Position numbers and translations under genes: made by a program
Assembly: GCA_039621445.1 (NCBI GenBank)
Contig: CP154956.1
Location: 50,963,204-51,027,203, forward strand
DNA: 64,000 bases
Source: Euglena gracilis
Taxonomy: Eukaryota; Euglenida; Euglenophyceae; Euglenales
Reading direction: 5' to 3'
Notes under the pieces: generated by a model
What the model was told of the DNA's origin: nothing
The model's input: the letters and a program-made list of their open reading frames with translations, nothing else
The model's database searches: none
Shown: in pieces, positions 30,370 through 40,072 of the stretch
Layout: every line of letters begins with the position of its first letter
Numbering within the stretch: the first letter of the stretch is position 1

Positions 30370-31256
30370 CATAGCTGGCACTTCGTTTAAAACGAAGTAA
30401 AAAAAAACACATTTTTTTTTAAAAAAAAAACATGTTTTTTTAAAAAACAAAAAAAAACGCCATTGAGGGTCCAGGGCAAAAAGAATTTTGCTTTTAATAT
30501 TAGCTTTTTTTGCCCATCCTCGGTCAGAGAAAGACACCAAATTTGGGATATTTCAACCATAGCTGGCACTTCGTTTAAAACGAAGTAAAAAAAACACGTT
30601 TTATATATATATATATAAAAACACATGTTTTTTTCAAAAAAAAAACGGCATTGAGGGGTTTGGGCTTTTTGAATTTTTTTCTTTCATTCGAGAGATACTG
30701 AGAGTCGCTTCGAGATGCACAGGCAAGCCGTGCATTTCATCACTGCCCATTGCTTGCACTCTTTGTCGATGATTGCGAGATAAATTTTGCCTTTTGTTCC
30801 CGCGCTCTGTCAAAAAAGGACCTAGTTTGGAATGGTTTCAAGCCAAAATGGCAGAAAAATGCCCTATTTTGACCATTCTTGTTGAAGACAACCAAAAGGA
30901 TTTGTTTTCTATGGCAAGAACTGTGTTTGGGCCAAGAGTTAGGGGGAGCCCAGGGGCGGGGACCGCGGCGCCGAAGGCGCCGTGGTCGCCCCTGGGCCCC
31001 CCTAAAACCTTTGCCCAAAACACTGTTCTTGTTTGAAATCGTGTTTTGGGCGAAGATTTAAGACTTTTGATGTCTCGAAATCGGCCCAAACACGGTTTCA
31101 AGTCATTTGAGCTACGATTGGTTCACCCTTGCGATCAAAGGCAAAATTTGGACCATCATTTTCCCCTTTGTTTTTTTGTCTTTTTTTTGCCCGTTTTTTT
31201 TTAATAAAAAACAAAAAAAAGTTTTTTCTTAGAAAGACAAAAAAACGTCAGCTACG
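30370..31256. mobile_element. CATAGCTGGC-type MITE, copy with secondary hairpin insertion
   Basis: Starts CATAGCTGGC, ends GTCAGCTACG, flanked by TTTTCATT (30362-30369, 31257-31264). Subterminal T/A runs and two CACTTCGTTTxAAACGAAGT hairpins. A GC-hairpin MITE (30914-31105) sits inside; the copy at 39539-40072 lacks it. Confidence 0.8.
30914..31105. mobile_element. GC-hairpin MITE (second copy)
   Basis: ACTGTGTTTGGGCC and GGCCCAAACACGGTTT ends with the inner palindrome CCCAGGGGCGGGGACCGCGG. Empty site in the sister copy near 39905-39915. Confidence 0.7.
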
Positions 31257-31349
31257 TTTTCATTATAGCATCTGTCTTGAACATTGGGATATGGGGTCTT
31301 TTTGCATGAGGTGGTGAGATGTTGTCCTCCTATTTCTGTGCACCTGTTT

Positions 31350-31445
31350 GTGGGCCAATTAATCTCCGCCCACCGAACGATTCGGTTAATCGGTGGCCAC
31401 AGACGATTAGTCGATTAATCGATTAATCGAATCTGCCCTACCTGC
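31350..31445. repeat. CGATTAATCG terminal module
   Basis: GGCCAATTAATC, ACGATTCGGTTAATCG, then tandem CGATTAATCG and AATCTGCCCTACC. Equivalent to 38845-38930, 40190-40255 and 46945-47035; right end of the tRNA-containing repeat. Confidence 0.6.
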
Positions 31446-32530
31446 ACAAAAAAATTTTTTGCCTTCAGAGGAAAAGAAATTGTTCATCTGACTTGGCTTG
31501 CCAGCAGGCAGATATTCCCCCATCGGAGGGAGTTTCCCCAGAAGACGCACGTCGGATGGGGTGGCGAGTAGCACCGACGTGGACTTTTTTTTTGGCCAAG
31601 AAAAGGACAAAAGATTTCGCACTTCTGTCCAGAATCCTGAATTTTTTTCACACTGTGTCTGGTGTAAAAAAATCTCGACCCAATGAACACCAAAAACAGA
31701 ACAAAATCCTCGTGAGAAGCAAATGCAGTCCGCTGAGTTGTTGTTTGTCGAGTTGTTTAGATTTTTTAGATCTCTTTCTCTTCACGTTTGTAGTTCGTTC
31801 AATTTGGGCACAGTGGGCTGGAGTGACAGTTGGGGGGGAGGGGTACCAAAGGAACCGTTTTTGCAGAGAACAGAGACAGCTTTGAAATCATATGTGGCGG
31901 ATAATTAGATGGCAAGCAGGAGAGGTATTTGCAATTCAAACTGCATTTGGCCCTTCTCAAATCTCAACTTCGGTCCACAACTCCTTGACCAATAACCAAA
32001 GACCATGGGTGCCAGGACAATTGCAAATGGAAAGACTTCATTCACTTCCAGGGTTTGGCATCGTCCACAGCTGGGGCGTTGGTCTAATGACGGACAAAAA
32101 AATGCAACTTTCTGGCGGGTGCCCAAAAAAAGGGACTTCGGGGGGGGGGGCAATTTTTTTTCTTTGGGGGCCAAAAAAAAGTGACATTTGGGGGGCCCCG
32201 TGACAAAGGCCCATGCAGGACTCATGAACGGGACACTCTGGCAAAAACGGGAATTGGTTTGGGGGGGGGGGGCTGAAACGGGACTTTCTGGGTTTACCAT
32301 CCACCCCCCCCATGATGTACCTCCCCCCGGGAGGCCAAAATTGGGTGGGAGGTACAATGGGGGGGAGGTACACAATGGGGGGGGCAAGGTATTCAATGGG
32401 GGGACATGCCTACAGGCCAGGTGCATGCTGTCCCCCCCCATTATGTACCTCCCCCCCCCCCAGGGGGTATATAATGGGGGGGGGGGGTGGTAAATCAGGC
32501 CGAGGGGGATCCTAGTCGGGATTTAAACGG
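31446..32530. other. Unassigned part of the duplicated block
   Basis: Frames in 31490-31890 are open but differ in length between copies and show no domain. 32150-32500 is an array of GTACAATGGGGGGG and CATTATGTACCTCCCCC words in both orientations. No gene supported. Confidence 0.4.
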
Positions 32531-32537
32531 ATTTTTA

Positions 32538-33436
32538 TATCAAGAACTGCGTCTTAACCGCAGACTCTGACCTGAGTCTGCGTTTCGAAACGCAGACTCA
32601 GGTCAGAGTCTGCGTTTGGAAACGCAGACTCAGGTGGTGCGTTTAAGACGCAGTTATTTAAGGCTGTGTTTATAAAGCAACATGGCTTTGGTCAAAGTCT
32701 GTGTTTTTCAACCTCGACGACGGACGGCAGACTGACGACAGATTTTTGGGACAAAGCGAAGCTGAATTATGATCCGCTGCACTGATCTGGGACGGCCGGA
32801 AACCTCGGAATAAGAGTATGTGGCCGCCGGGCAGCTTTTGGCCGCCGTCTGTGGTCTTCCGACCTAGAATCCTCTCGAAATAGTAGTAACATTACCGTTA
32901 AACATGGGAACGTATGTGAAAGATGACACAAGATTACATCGTCTCCTTCCCTTTGCATACCCATTTTGCCTGCTGCACTTTGCAACGTTGATGAGAATGC
33001 TCTGGGCGCTGCACCCACGATCCAAGAGTTCTTTGGTAGGCTCCAAAAAGTTGATGAGCACAGATGTTACATGACCTAACCTTGTATGGTGATATTTTTG
33101 GGGAACCACCCTCTGGGCCACTTGGGACAGAAAAAAACACCCTCACCCCCCCCTCAAAGTGCCCCCCCCCCCCTCAGAGTGGTCAATTTTTTTGGCAAAT
33201 TTGTCCCCCCCCCCTCAAAGTGGTCATTTCCTCTTGGCGCCTAATGAGCCTAAGCCCAAAAATAGACCCCCCCAAAGTGTCCCCTCCCTGCCGTTTTGGC
33301 AAATTTGTTCCCCCCCCTCAAAGTGGTCATTTTCTCTTGGCGCCTAAGCCCAAAAATTGACCCCCCCAAAAGTGTCCCCTCCCTCACAATGGCCGTTTTG
33401 GCAAATTTGTTTCCCCCCCCTCAAAGTGGCCATTTT
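32538..33436. mobile_element. Foldback element, truncated copy
   Basis: TATATCAAGAACTGCG start, AACGCAGACTCAGGTC hairpin (32545-32655), then the 100-bp GGCGCC units. The right end is lost in a deletion at about 33436. Confidence 0.75.
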
Positions 33437-33538
33437 CTTCAGGCCTGTCTTTACCAAATTGGCAAATGCTTTGCCATTGCTGGACGCTGCCATATTCCAT
33501 GAGGAATTTTTCTTTACAGGAAATTTTTATTTAGAGTG
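33437..33538 (+). pseudogene. C-terminal end of the tyrosine-recombinase protein
   Basis: Reads PVFTKLANALPLLDAAIFHE and continues EEFFFTGNFYLE to TGA. Corresponds to 45187-45380, where A and T homopolymer expansions disrupt the same frame. This copy shows what the tail looked like before expansion. Confidence 0.6.
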
Positions 33539-33654
33539 AAAAAAAGGACAGTTTCTCACAAACAGGAAGTGAAAAGGAAAACAAAATTTCAGGAAACCGA
33601 TCTTGTGCCTGAGGGGGAGCAGCAGAATAAAACACAGTCAGAACTGACTTTTAG

Positions 33655-33893
33655 GGGGGGTTGGTACCCCCCTCCCCCCCCCCCTCCGAGGGGCTCGCCA
33701 CGCCATTTACCCGCCTCCCCCCCCCCCCTAGCCGGACCCCCTCGCCACGCCACCCAACACATTTTTCATTGTGCAACCATGGTACACCCCTCCCCCCCCC
33801 CATCCGAGACTCCCTCGCCACGCCATTTTACGGCCATTTCCCCCCTCCCCCCCCCCCTATTCGGACCCCCTCGCCACGGCGTACCAACCCCCC
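33655..33893. mobile_element. G-ended MITE with 3-bp TSD and a known empty site
   Basis: GGGGGTTGGTACC at the left and GGCGTACCAACCCCCC at the right, flanked by TAG on both sides (33652-33654, 33894-33896). The sister block at 45497-45499 has a single TAG and no insertion. Interior CTCGCCACGCCATTTxC words. Confidence 0.85.
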
Positions 33894-34044
33894 TAGAGAG
33901 TCAGTGAGAATGTCTTCGGAAAAGATTTGCCAAAAGTGGCCCAAAATGGACATTTTCCCCGTTTGCATATCTATAACGAAGAAAAAAGTCGGGGGGAAAC
34001 ATGCCCCCCCTAACTATTCCCGTCCGGTGGCCCCCATTTGGTAA

Positions 34045-34130
34045 AGCGCAAGGTACTTAATAAAACGGGATTAAAAGCATGCGGTTTAATTCCGTGTTGG
34101 GTCAAAACCTCGTCGGTTTAATTCCGTTTC
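34045..34130. repeat. GGTTTAATTCCG word array
   Basis: AAGGTACTTAATAAAACGGG, then GGATTAAAAG, GGTTTAATTCCG twice with an AAACCTCG between. The paralogous array 34605-34693 has GGATTAAATTCGG in the same places. Confidence 0.6.
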
Positions 34131-34138
34131 TGGTGTCT

Positions 34139-34232
34139 TGCGTAGAGTTGTGCCAATTAATCGTTTCGGGAAGTCGAACGATTTAATTGCGATTAATCGG
34201 GGGGTGTCAGACGATTAACGATTAATTGGTCA
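34139..34232. mobile_element. Short CGATTAATCG-type palindromic MITE
   Basis: CCAATTAATCG at the left, CGATTAATTGG at the right, with TTTCGGG and GGGGTGTC inner phrases shared with 28631-28710. Confidence 0.55.
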
Positions 34233-34330
34233 ATTTAAGGAAAACAAAAAAATCAACATCCACAAACGAACAACAGAAAAAATTTATAGCGCGAGAGCCC
34301 TCGGAAAAAGAATACGTTTAACAGGACAGA

Positions 34331-34402
34331 AGGCGAATAACTCAGTGGTAGAGCGCAGGGCTAACAACCCAATGGTTCCGGGTTCGATCCTTGGTTCGCC
34401 CC
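34331..34402 (+). tRNA. tRNA-Val(AAC)-like gene
   Basis: Acceptor AGGCGAA/TTCGCCC (6 of 7 paired), D-arm ACTCAGTGGTAGAGC, anticodon loop CTAACAA (AAC), T-arm CCGGGTTCGATCCTTGG, no CCA encoded. The anticodon stem has only three good pairs, so it could be a tRNA-derived repeat. A T-run terminator is not evident directly downstream. Confidence 0.55.
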
Positions 34403-34507
34403 CTGTTTGGTCATTTTCTTGCAAAAAATTTGTGCGATGTGCACTTTTTCAATTTGTTCTTGGAAAACAATTCAAAGCAAAGTGAGGTCATGGACATGTA
34501 GGGTAAA

Positions 34508-34592
34508 TTGAGTACCCCCCCCTAATTGTCACCCCCCCCCCAATTGTCGCCAGGGGGGTCAAAACGCTCCTGGGGGGGTGCCATACAGGGGG
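34508..34592. repeat. Terminal module of the pogo-type element
   Basis: GAGTACCCCCCC, TAATTGTCACC, AATTGTCGCCAGGGGGGTC, AAAACGCTCC, GTGCCATACAGGGGG: the inverse of 2226-2320. No transposase adjoins. Confidence 0.6.
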
Positions 34593-34604
34593 TAGTTTAA
34601 AGGC

Positions 34605-34693
34605 GCCGGGTACTTAATACGTAGGGATTAAAGGCGCTCGGATTAAATTCGGTTTCGGAACCAAACCTCGGCGGATTAAATTCGGTTCGGGCC
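34605..34693. repeat. GGATTAAATTCGG word array
   Basis: GGGTACTTAATACGTAGGG, GGATTAAAGG, then GGATTAAATTCGG twice with AAACCTCGG between. Direct-repeat counterpart of 34045-34130. Confidence 0.6.
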
Positions 34694-34708
34694 AATGAAG
34701 GCTGATAA

Positions 34709-34966
34709 ATGGCCAGGGGGCGACGTTTTTTTGCAACTCTTTTCAGTCAAACGAACAGGCTGCACTTGATACTCGCTGCCGGGGGGAAACCGTTTTGCAC
34801 CCCCAAAACATCAAAAAAATTTGGAATCCCCAGAAAAAACGAAAAAGTGCAAAAAAAAGATTCAGTTCAATTGATGATTTACCCACAGTGCGCCCAAGGC
34901 CTTTTCAAAAAACAAGCCAGCCTGGACAAAGCCCGCCTGAAAGAACATTTTGCCAAACACCATTGA
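34709..34966 (+). CDS. Hypothetical protein, 85 aa
   Basis: Basic protein with a possible degenerate zinc-finger-like tail (YPQCAQGLFKKQ to LKEHFAKHH), where only one Cys remains. No family recognised. It starts inside a terminal word array; may be an exon of an element gene or chance. Confidence 0.25.
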   Translation: MARGRRFFATLFSQTNRLHLILAAGGKPFCTPKTSKKFGIPRKNEKVQKKDSVQLMIYPQCAQGLFKKQASLDKARLKEHFAKHH

Positions 34967-35207
34967 AAAGAAGGTTCACAGGAAATTAAAACACAAATTT
35001 GCGCAAAAACACAACCCACTGAAACTGAAACAAACAGCGCTATATTACAAAAAACTGCAACAGTTGAAAACGACTTTACTTTCACCCTGGGCCCCCCGGG
35101 GTCTTTAAAAACCAAACTGGAAGGAGGTCCCTCAAATTTGGAAAAAAAAGAAAAAATTCCGGATAAGTAAACATTTTTTCCAAAATCATCCAATGTGTCT
35201 GGTACTA

Positions 35208-35325
35208 TAGAAAAATCGTGGGTGTAACCCGTATACGGGCCGTATAACGGGTCATGGGCGCCGCAGGCGCCCATGACCCGTTATACGGCCCGTATACGGG
35301 TTACACCCACGATTTTTTCTATAAT
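35208..35325. repeat. 118-bp perfect hairpin
   Basis: Two arms of about 56 nt (AAAATCGTGGGTGTAACCCG onward) meet at a GGCGCCGCAGGCGCC centre. In the sister element the corresponding arms (39459-39505 and 40705-40770) are separated by 1.2 kb. Confidence 0.9.
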
Positions 35326-35621
35326 CGTGGACTAAGAGGCCCGACGCCTGCCCTGTATATCGTTGATTGGCTTCACGCATCGAATTAGGAGCATTTTTTT
35401 GCAAAAAAAATCAAAAATTTCAGTCCACGAGGCGCCTGCCTTGTATTTCGTGGACTCAGTCCACGAAATACAGGGCAGGCGCCGGGGGGGTCAGCGCCTG
35501 CCCTGTATTTCGTGGACTGAGTCCACGAAATACAGGGCAGGCGCCGGGGGGAGGGGGGCACGCCTGCCCTGTATTTCGTGGAGTGAAACAATGTTCTTTT
35601 TCCAGTTGCTTTTCTATACTG

Positions 35622-36242
35622 ATGGCGAAACGCGCGGCTATCATCATGGATAGGATGCTCCCTCGTCCCCCGAAAACATCTGAATTTTTGGCCGTGTTGG
35701 AGAAAGTCATCGACGACAGAAAAAAACCACCAGTCGTCGATCCGGTTCACGGGACTTTGCTCCAACAAGCAGCAGCAAAAAGGCCATCTGGATCAGAGAA
35801 TCAGGAGGCTTGTGCCTTGGCACATTTGATGGATTTCCATCAGCTGTGTCAAGACCTACAGGCAGTGTACGATGATCTGGATGACTTTTTTGTTGCGTGG
35901 GCCGGCCGTGCTCAGTGGGCCAAGCGGCTTGCGTGGGAGGCGCCTCCGGCTGCGCCAGAGGATCCTGCTAACCAAGACCTTTCTGCTATGCCGTCCGTCT
36001 TCCCCACTGTAGCTGTGTCGTCCCATGACCCACTGCCAGGAAAAAAGCGCCCTAGGCCCGTGGATGTGTTGAAAAACTGCCCCCGCTGTGGCTGTCCCGT
36101 TCCCTTGTCCACCCCGTGTCGTGAGCAAACGCGTGTTGTCTGTGATCAGTGTAGGTGTGAGTATCATTGGAAGTGTGTGAATCTGTGTCATGCGCCCAAG
36201 TTTGGATCGTGGGTTTGCCACGCCTGCTTGCCCCGCAAATAG
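35622..36242 (+). CDS. PHD-finger element protein, 206 aa
   Basis: Start taken at ATG 35622 (MAKRAAIIMDRM) because upstream frame is terminal word array. N-domain about residues 17-105: EFLAVLEKV, VVDPVHGTLLQQAAAKRPSG, HLMDFHQLCQDLQAVYDDLD and FFVAW, predicted mostly helical. A proline-rich basic linker follows with KKRPRP. The C-terminal PHD finger, about residues 151-206, has C153, C156, C174, C177, H182, C185, C199 and C202: C-x2-C-x17-C-x2-C-x4-H-x2-C-x13-C-x2-C, with the usual W two residues before the last pair. PHD fingers typically read histone H3 tails. No nuclease or recombinase motif is present, so it may be an accessory or targeting protein; this is inference. Decayed relatives: 925-1146, 22647-23310, 24105-24600, 27750-28015, 40937-41079, 44193. 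Confidence 0.8.
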   Translation: MAKRAAIIMDRMLPRPPKTSEFLAVLEKVIDDRKKPPVVDPVHGTLLQQAAAKRPSGSENQEACALAHLMDFHQLCQDLQAVYDDLDDFFVAWAGRAQWAKRLAWEAPPAAPEDPANQDLSAMPSVFPTVAVSSHDPLPGKKRPRPVDVLKNCPRCGCPVPLSTPCREQTRVVCDQCRCEYHWKCVNLCHAPKFGSWVCHACLPRK

Positions 36243-36650
36243 CACGTTGCGCTCTGACCCATTCCGGTTGTGTATGTCCCCTGTTCTGCAATCCACAGCA
36301 CTAGCTGTTGCACTAGCCACTTCGTCGGGTCCCCTTTTCAGTGGCTAAAGCATTCTTTTTGTGTCCTGCTCATTGTGAAGTACAAAGGCAAGGATTTGCA
36401 TTGAGTATCTCTGTAACAGTGGTAATATGTCAGAAAATTCAGTCCACAAAAATCATGCACTGATATTCGTGGACTCAGTCCACGAAATACAGTGCAGGCG
36501 TTGACCCCCCCCCCTGGCGCCTGCCCTGTATTTCGTGGACTGAGTCCACGAAATACAGGGCAGGCGCCGGGGGGGTCAACGCCTGCACTGTATTTCGTGT
36601 TCCAATCCACGATATACAGGGCAGGCGTCGGGCCTCAGTCCACGATTATA

Positions 36651-37025
36651 AAAATTTTGTCCATTGAACTGAAAACAGAAATGCTCGTGCAAATAAACTG
36701 CAGTTCGATCAGTAGTTTAAATCTCAACTTCGGTCCACAACTCCCTGACGAATAACCTGGTGATGCCAGGACCATCACTTCCAGGGTTTGACAGCGTCCA
36801 CGGCTGTAGACATATTCGGGGGGGGACTCAAAGCAGGAACTCATGTCGGGGGGGGGGGCAGATCGGGACTTTCTGGAGGGCAGAACTGGGGTAAAAACGG
36901 GACTTGGTTCGGGGGGTGGGGGGGGGCTGAAACGGGACTATCTGGGAGGACAAACAAAAACACCTGTGGGAATTTGCTTGGCAAATCCTGAGTCCTGATT
37001 GTTCCCCACGGAAGGCCCAAGTCAA
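36651..37025. other. Spacer, partly homologous to 31960-32290
   Basis: ATCTCAACTTCGGTCCACAA and the GCGTCCACGGCTG/GGGACTTxCTGG phrases recall 31967-32290 in a diverged form. No gene. Confidence 0.4.
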
Positions 37026-37403
37026 TCTTCGTCTGGATGGTGAACTTGCAGATAATGTGGCACTCCAGCACGGGGGCATAACCGTTGACAATCTGATCGT
37101 GTACTTCAGAATGATGAACTGAAGAAACATGAATGTGAAAAGGAACAAAACAGCCGACAGACAAGAAACAAGCCAGACAGAAAAACATTGAAGAGAGGCT
37201 TACCTGGGCAGTGAAGTCAGCAGCCTCCTTGGTGTCGAGGCCACATAACCACGGCGAATATCCTTGACAGACACGTTCTTCACGTTGAAACCAAGGTTGT
37301 AGTCAGGGACAGCTTCCCTCAGAGCCCCCCGGCCTCCATAGACTTGACTTCAGTGGTCAAGTTGTTGGGTGCGAAAGTGACCACATCACATCAGTTCCAA
37401 TAC
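37026..37403 (-). pseudogene. EEF1A: Translation elongation factor 1-alpha fragment with intron
   Basis: Minus strand exon 37403-37204 reads [17 protein letters not shown], then [19 protein letters not shown] and an ADFTAQ-equivalent. Donor GTAAGCC (37203) and acceptor TTCTTCAG (37119) bound an 85-bp intron. The next exon reads, after a one-base shift, QIVNGYAPVLECH and CKF. Frameshifts and a deletion (HHEALxE region) make it a pseudogene. It shares the upstream intron border (CAACTTTTAG) with 26008-26200, so both derive from one intron-bearing gene. Confidence 0.85.
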
Positions 37404-37671
37404 CTAAAAGTTGAAAAAGGTTGTCGTGCATCGGACTTTTAAAAAGAACCTTTTAAACCGCTTTTAAACACTCCCCTATATGGGACCTTGCTCCAAGCTG
37501 TCGCTTGCAAATTAGGAGTTACCTCGATAGCAGTTTCACTCGCTGGATTAAATCCGGTCTGAAACCCGAACCTCGCTGGATTAAAACGGATTTAATCCAG
37601 ACCGAGTTAAATGTCAAACCGAATTAAGTGTCCTACGATTTAAAGCTACCCCCTGTATAGGGGGGGGGTCA
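37404..37671. repeat. GGATTAAATCCGG word array and flank
   Basis: TGGATTAAATCCGGTC, CTGGATTAAAACGG and ATTTAATCCAGACCG between 37545 and 37605, with ACCTCGCTGG between: the inverse relative of 34605-34693 with a further word variant. Confidence 0.5.
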
Positions 37672-37703
37672 CGTTACTTCTTCCTGGCTCGGAAGGTATC
37701 AGA

Positions 37704-37775
37704 AGGCGAATGGCCCAGTGGTTGGGTGTGCGGTCGTTAACCCTGTGGTCGTGGGTTCAATCCCCACCTCGTCTT
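37704..37775 (+). tRNA. tRNA-Asn-like sequence with C33
   Basis: Acceptor AGGCGAA/CTCGTCT (6 of 7 paired), D-arm GCCCAGTGGTTGGGT, loop TCGTTAA with GTT at the anticodon place, T-arm GTGGGTTCAATCCCCAC. C instead of T at position 33 and a weak anticodon stem argue against function. Lies head to head with the next tRNA-like sequence. Confidence 0.5.
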
Positions 37776-37827
37776 TTTTCGGTTCGACTTTTGTTGATAA
37801 AATAACTGTGCGAATTGGCGTAAAACT

Positions 37828-37899
37828 CATACACGGTTGGGACCAAACCCACGACCACGAGCTTGTGAAGCGCGCGCTCTACTGCTCAGCTACATGGAT
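37828..37899 (-). tRNA. tRNA-Val(CAC)-like sequence, degenerate
   Basis: Duplicate of 30271-30342: anticodon loop TTCACAA, B-box GGGTTTGGTCCC. Part of the duplicated block. Confidence 0.5.
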
Positions 37900-37926
37900 G
37901 GACATGTTTTAAGAACATTTTTCATT

Positions 37927-38745
37927 CATAGCTGGCACTTCGTTTAAAACGAAGTAAAAAAAACACGTTTTTTTTATAAAAAAAAACATGTTTTTTTAAA
38001 AAACAAAAAAAACGCCATTGAGGGTCCAGGGCAAAAAGAATTTTGCTTTTAATATTAGCTTTTTTTGCCCATCCTCGGTCAGAGAAAGACACCAAATTTG
38101 GGATATTTCAACCATAGCTGGCACTTCGTTTAAAACGAAGTAAAAAAAACACGTTTTATATATATATAAAAAAACACATGTTTTTTTCAAAAAAAAAACG
38201 GCATTGAGGGGTTTGGGCTTTTCATCACTGCCCATTGCTTGCACTCTTTGTCGATGATTGCGAGTTAAATTTTGCCTTTTGTTCCCGCGCTCTGTCAAAA
38301 AAGGACCTAGTTTGGAATGGTTTCAAGCCAAAATGGCAGAAAAATGCCCTATTTTGACCATTCTTGTCGAAGACAACCAAAAGGATTTGTTTTCTATGGC
38401 AAAAACTGTGTTTGGGCCAAGAGTTAGGGGGAGCCCAGGGGCGGGGACCGCGGCGCCTTCGGCGCCGCGGTCCCCGCCCCTGGGCCCCCCTAAAACCTTT
38501 GCCCAAAACACTGTTCTTGTTTGAAACCGTGTTTTGGGCGAAGATTTAAGACTTTTGATGTCTCGAAATCGGCCGAAACACGGTTTCAAGTCATTTGAGC
38601 TACTATTGGTTCACCCTTGCGATCAAAGGCAAAATTTGGACCATCATTTTCCCCTTTGTTTTTTTTGTCTTTTTTTTGCCCGTTTTTTTTTAATAAAAAA
38701 CAAAAAAAAGTTTTTTCTTAGAAAGACAAAAAAACGTTAGCTATG
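37927..38745. mobile_element. CATAGCTGGC-type MITE with GC-hairpin insertion
   Basis: Starts CATAGCTGGC, ends GTTAGCTATG, flanked by TTTTCATT (37919-37926, 38746-38753). Contains the GC-hairpin MITE at 38404-38592. Confidence 0.8.
38404..38592. mobile_element. GC-hairpin MITE (third copy)
   Basis: Same ends as 30914-31105; the inner arm GGCGCCTTCGGCGCCGCGG is here a perfect palindrome. Confidence 0.7.
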
Positions 38746-39538
38746 TTTTCATTTTTGCATCTGTCTTGAACATTGGGATATGGGGTCTTTTTGCATGAGG
38801 TGGTGAGATGTTGTCCTCCTATTTCTGTGCACCTGTTTGTGGACCAATTAATCTCCGCCCACCGAACGATTCGATTAATCGGTGGCCACAGACGATTAGT
38901 CGATTAATCGATTAATCGAATCTACCCTACCTGCACAAAAAATTTTTTTGCCTTCAGAGGAAAAGAAATTGTTCATCTGACTTGGCTTGCCAGCAGGCAG
39001 ATATTCCCCCATCGGAGGGAGTTTCCCCAGAAGACGCACGTCGGATGGGGTGGCGAGTAGCACCGACGTGGACTTTTTTTTTGGCCAAGAAAAGGACAAA
39101 AGATTTCGCACTTCTGTCCAGAATCCTGAATTTTTTTCACACTGTGTCTGGTGTAAAAAAATCTCGACCCAATGAACACCAAAAACAGAACAAAATCCTC
39201 GTGAGAAGCAAATGCAGTCCGCTGAGTTGTTGTTCGTCGAGTTGTTTAGATCTTTTAGATCTCTTTCTCTTCACGTTTGTAGTTCGTTCAATTTGGGCAC
39301 AGTGGGCTGGAGTGACAGTTGGGGGGGAGGGGTACCAAAGGAACAGAGAACAGAGACAGCTTTGAAATCATATGTGGCGGATAATTAGATGGCAAGCAGG
39401 AGAGGTATTTGCAATTCAAACTGCATTTGGCCCTTCTCAAATCTCAACTTCGGTCCACTACACAAAAATCGTCCATGTCACCCGGACACACCGTGTGTCC
39501 GGGTTATGTATGGACATGTTGTAAGAACATTTTTCATT

Positions 39539-40072
39539 CATAGGTGGCACTTCGTTTAAAACGAAGTCAAAAAAAACACGTTTTTTTAAAAAAAACATGT
39601 TTTTTTAAAAAAAACAAAAAAACGCCATTGAGGGTCCAGGGCAAAAAAAAAATGCCTTTAATTTTAGATTTTTTTGCCCATCCTCAGTCAGAGAAAGACA
39701 CCAAATTTGGGATATTTCAACCATAGCTGGCACTTTGTTTAAAACGAAGTTTAAAAAAAAACACGTTTTTTTTATAAAAAAAACACATGTTTTTTTCAAA
39801 AAAAAAAAACGGCATTGAGGGGTTTGGGCAATTTTTTTCTTTTCAAGCCAAAATGGCAGAAAAATGCCCTATTTTGACCATTCTTGTTGAAGACAACCAA
39901 AAGGATTGGTTTTCAAGTCATTTTGAGCTACGATTGGTTCACCCTTGCGATCAAAGGCAAAATTTGGACCATCATTTTCCCCTTTGTTTTTTTTGCCTTT
40001 TTTTTGCCCGTTTTTTTTTAATAAAAAACAAAAAAAACGTTCTTTTTAAAAAACAAAAAAAACGCCAGTGTG
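39539..40072. mobile_element. CATAGGTGGC-type MITE without hairpin insertion
   Basis: Starts CATAGGTGGC, ends GCCAGTGTG, flanked by TTTTCATT (39531-39538, 40073-40080). Lacks the GC-hairpin MITE and so documents its insertion in the sister copies. Confidence 0.8.

Larger units (their letters stand above)
30130..34030. repeat. Long duplicated block, copy A
   Basis: Near-identical to 37672-39458 plus 41389-45640. Copy A lacks the element 39459-41388 (its empty site lies at 31978/31979) and has a deletion joining the position equivalent to 42840 to the one equivalent to 45187 (junction near 33436). It has gained the MITE at 33655-33893. Confidence 0.8.
35206..36650. mobile_element. Best preserved PHD-type element (word CCACGAAATACAGGGCAGG)
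   Basis: Left end TATAGAAAAATCG with a 118-bp perfect hairpin (35208-35325, words GTATACGGG/CCGTATAAC). Next come TCGTGGACTAAGAGGCCC and arrays of CCACGAAATACAGGGCAGG and its inverse (35420-35582). The gene follows, then a second array (36430-36640) and GGGCCTCAGTCCACGATTAT. The sister element 39459-41388 has the same scaffold with different words throughout. TSD not evident. Confidence 0.85.
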
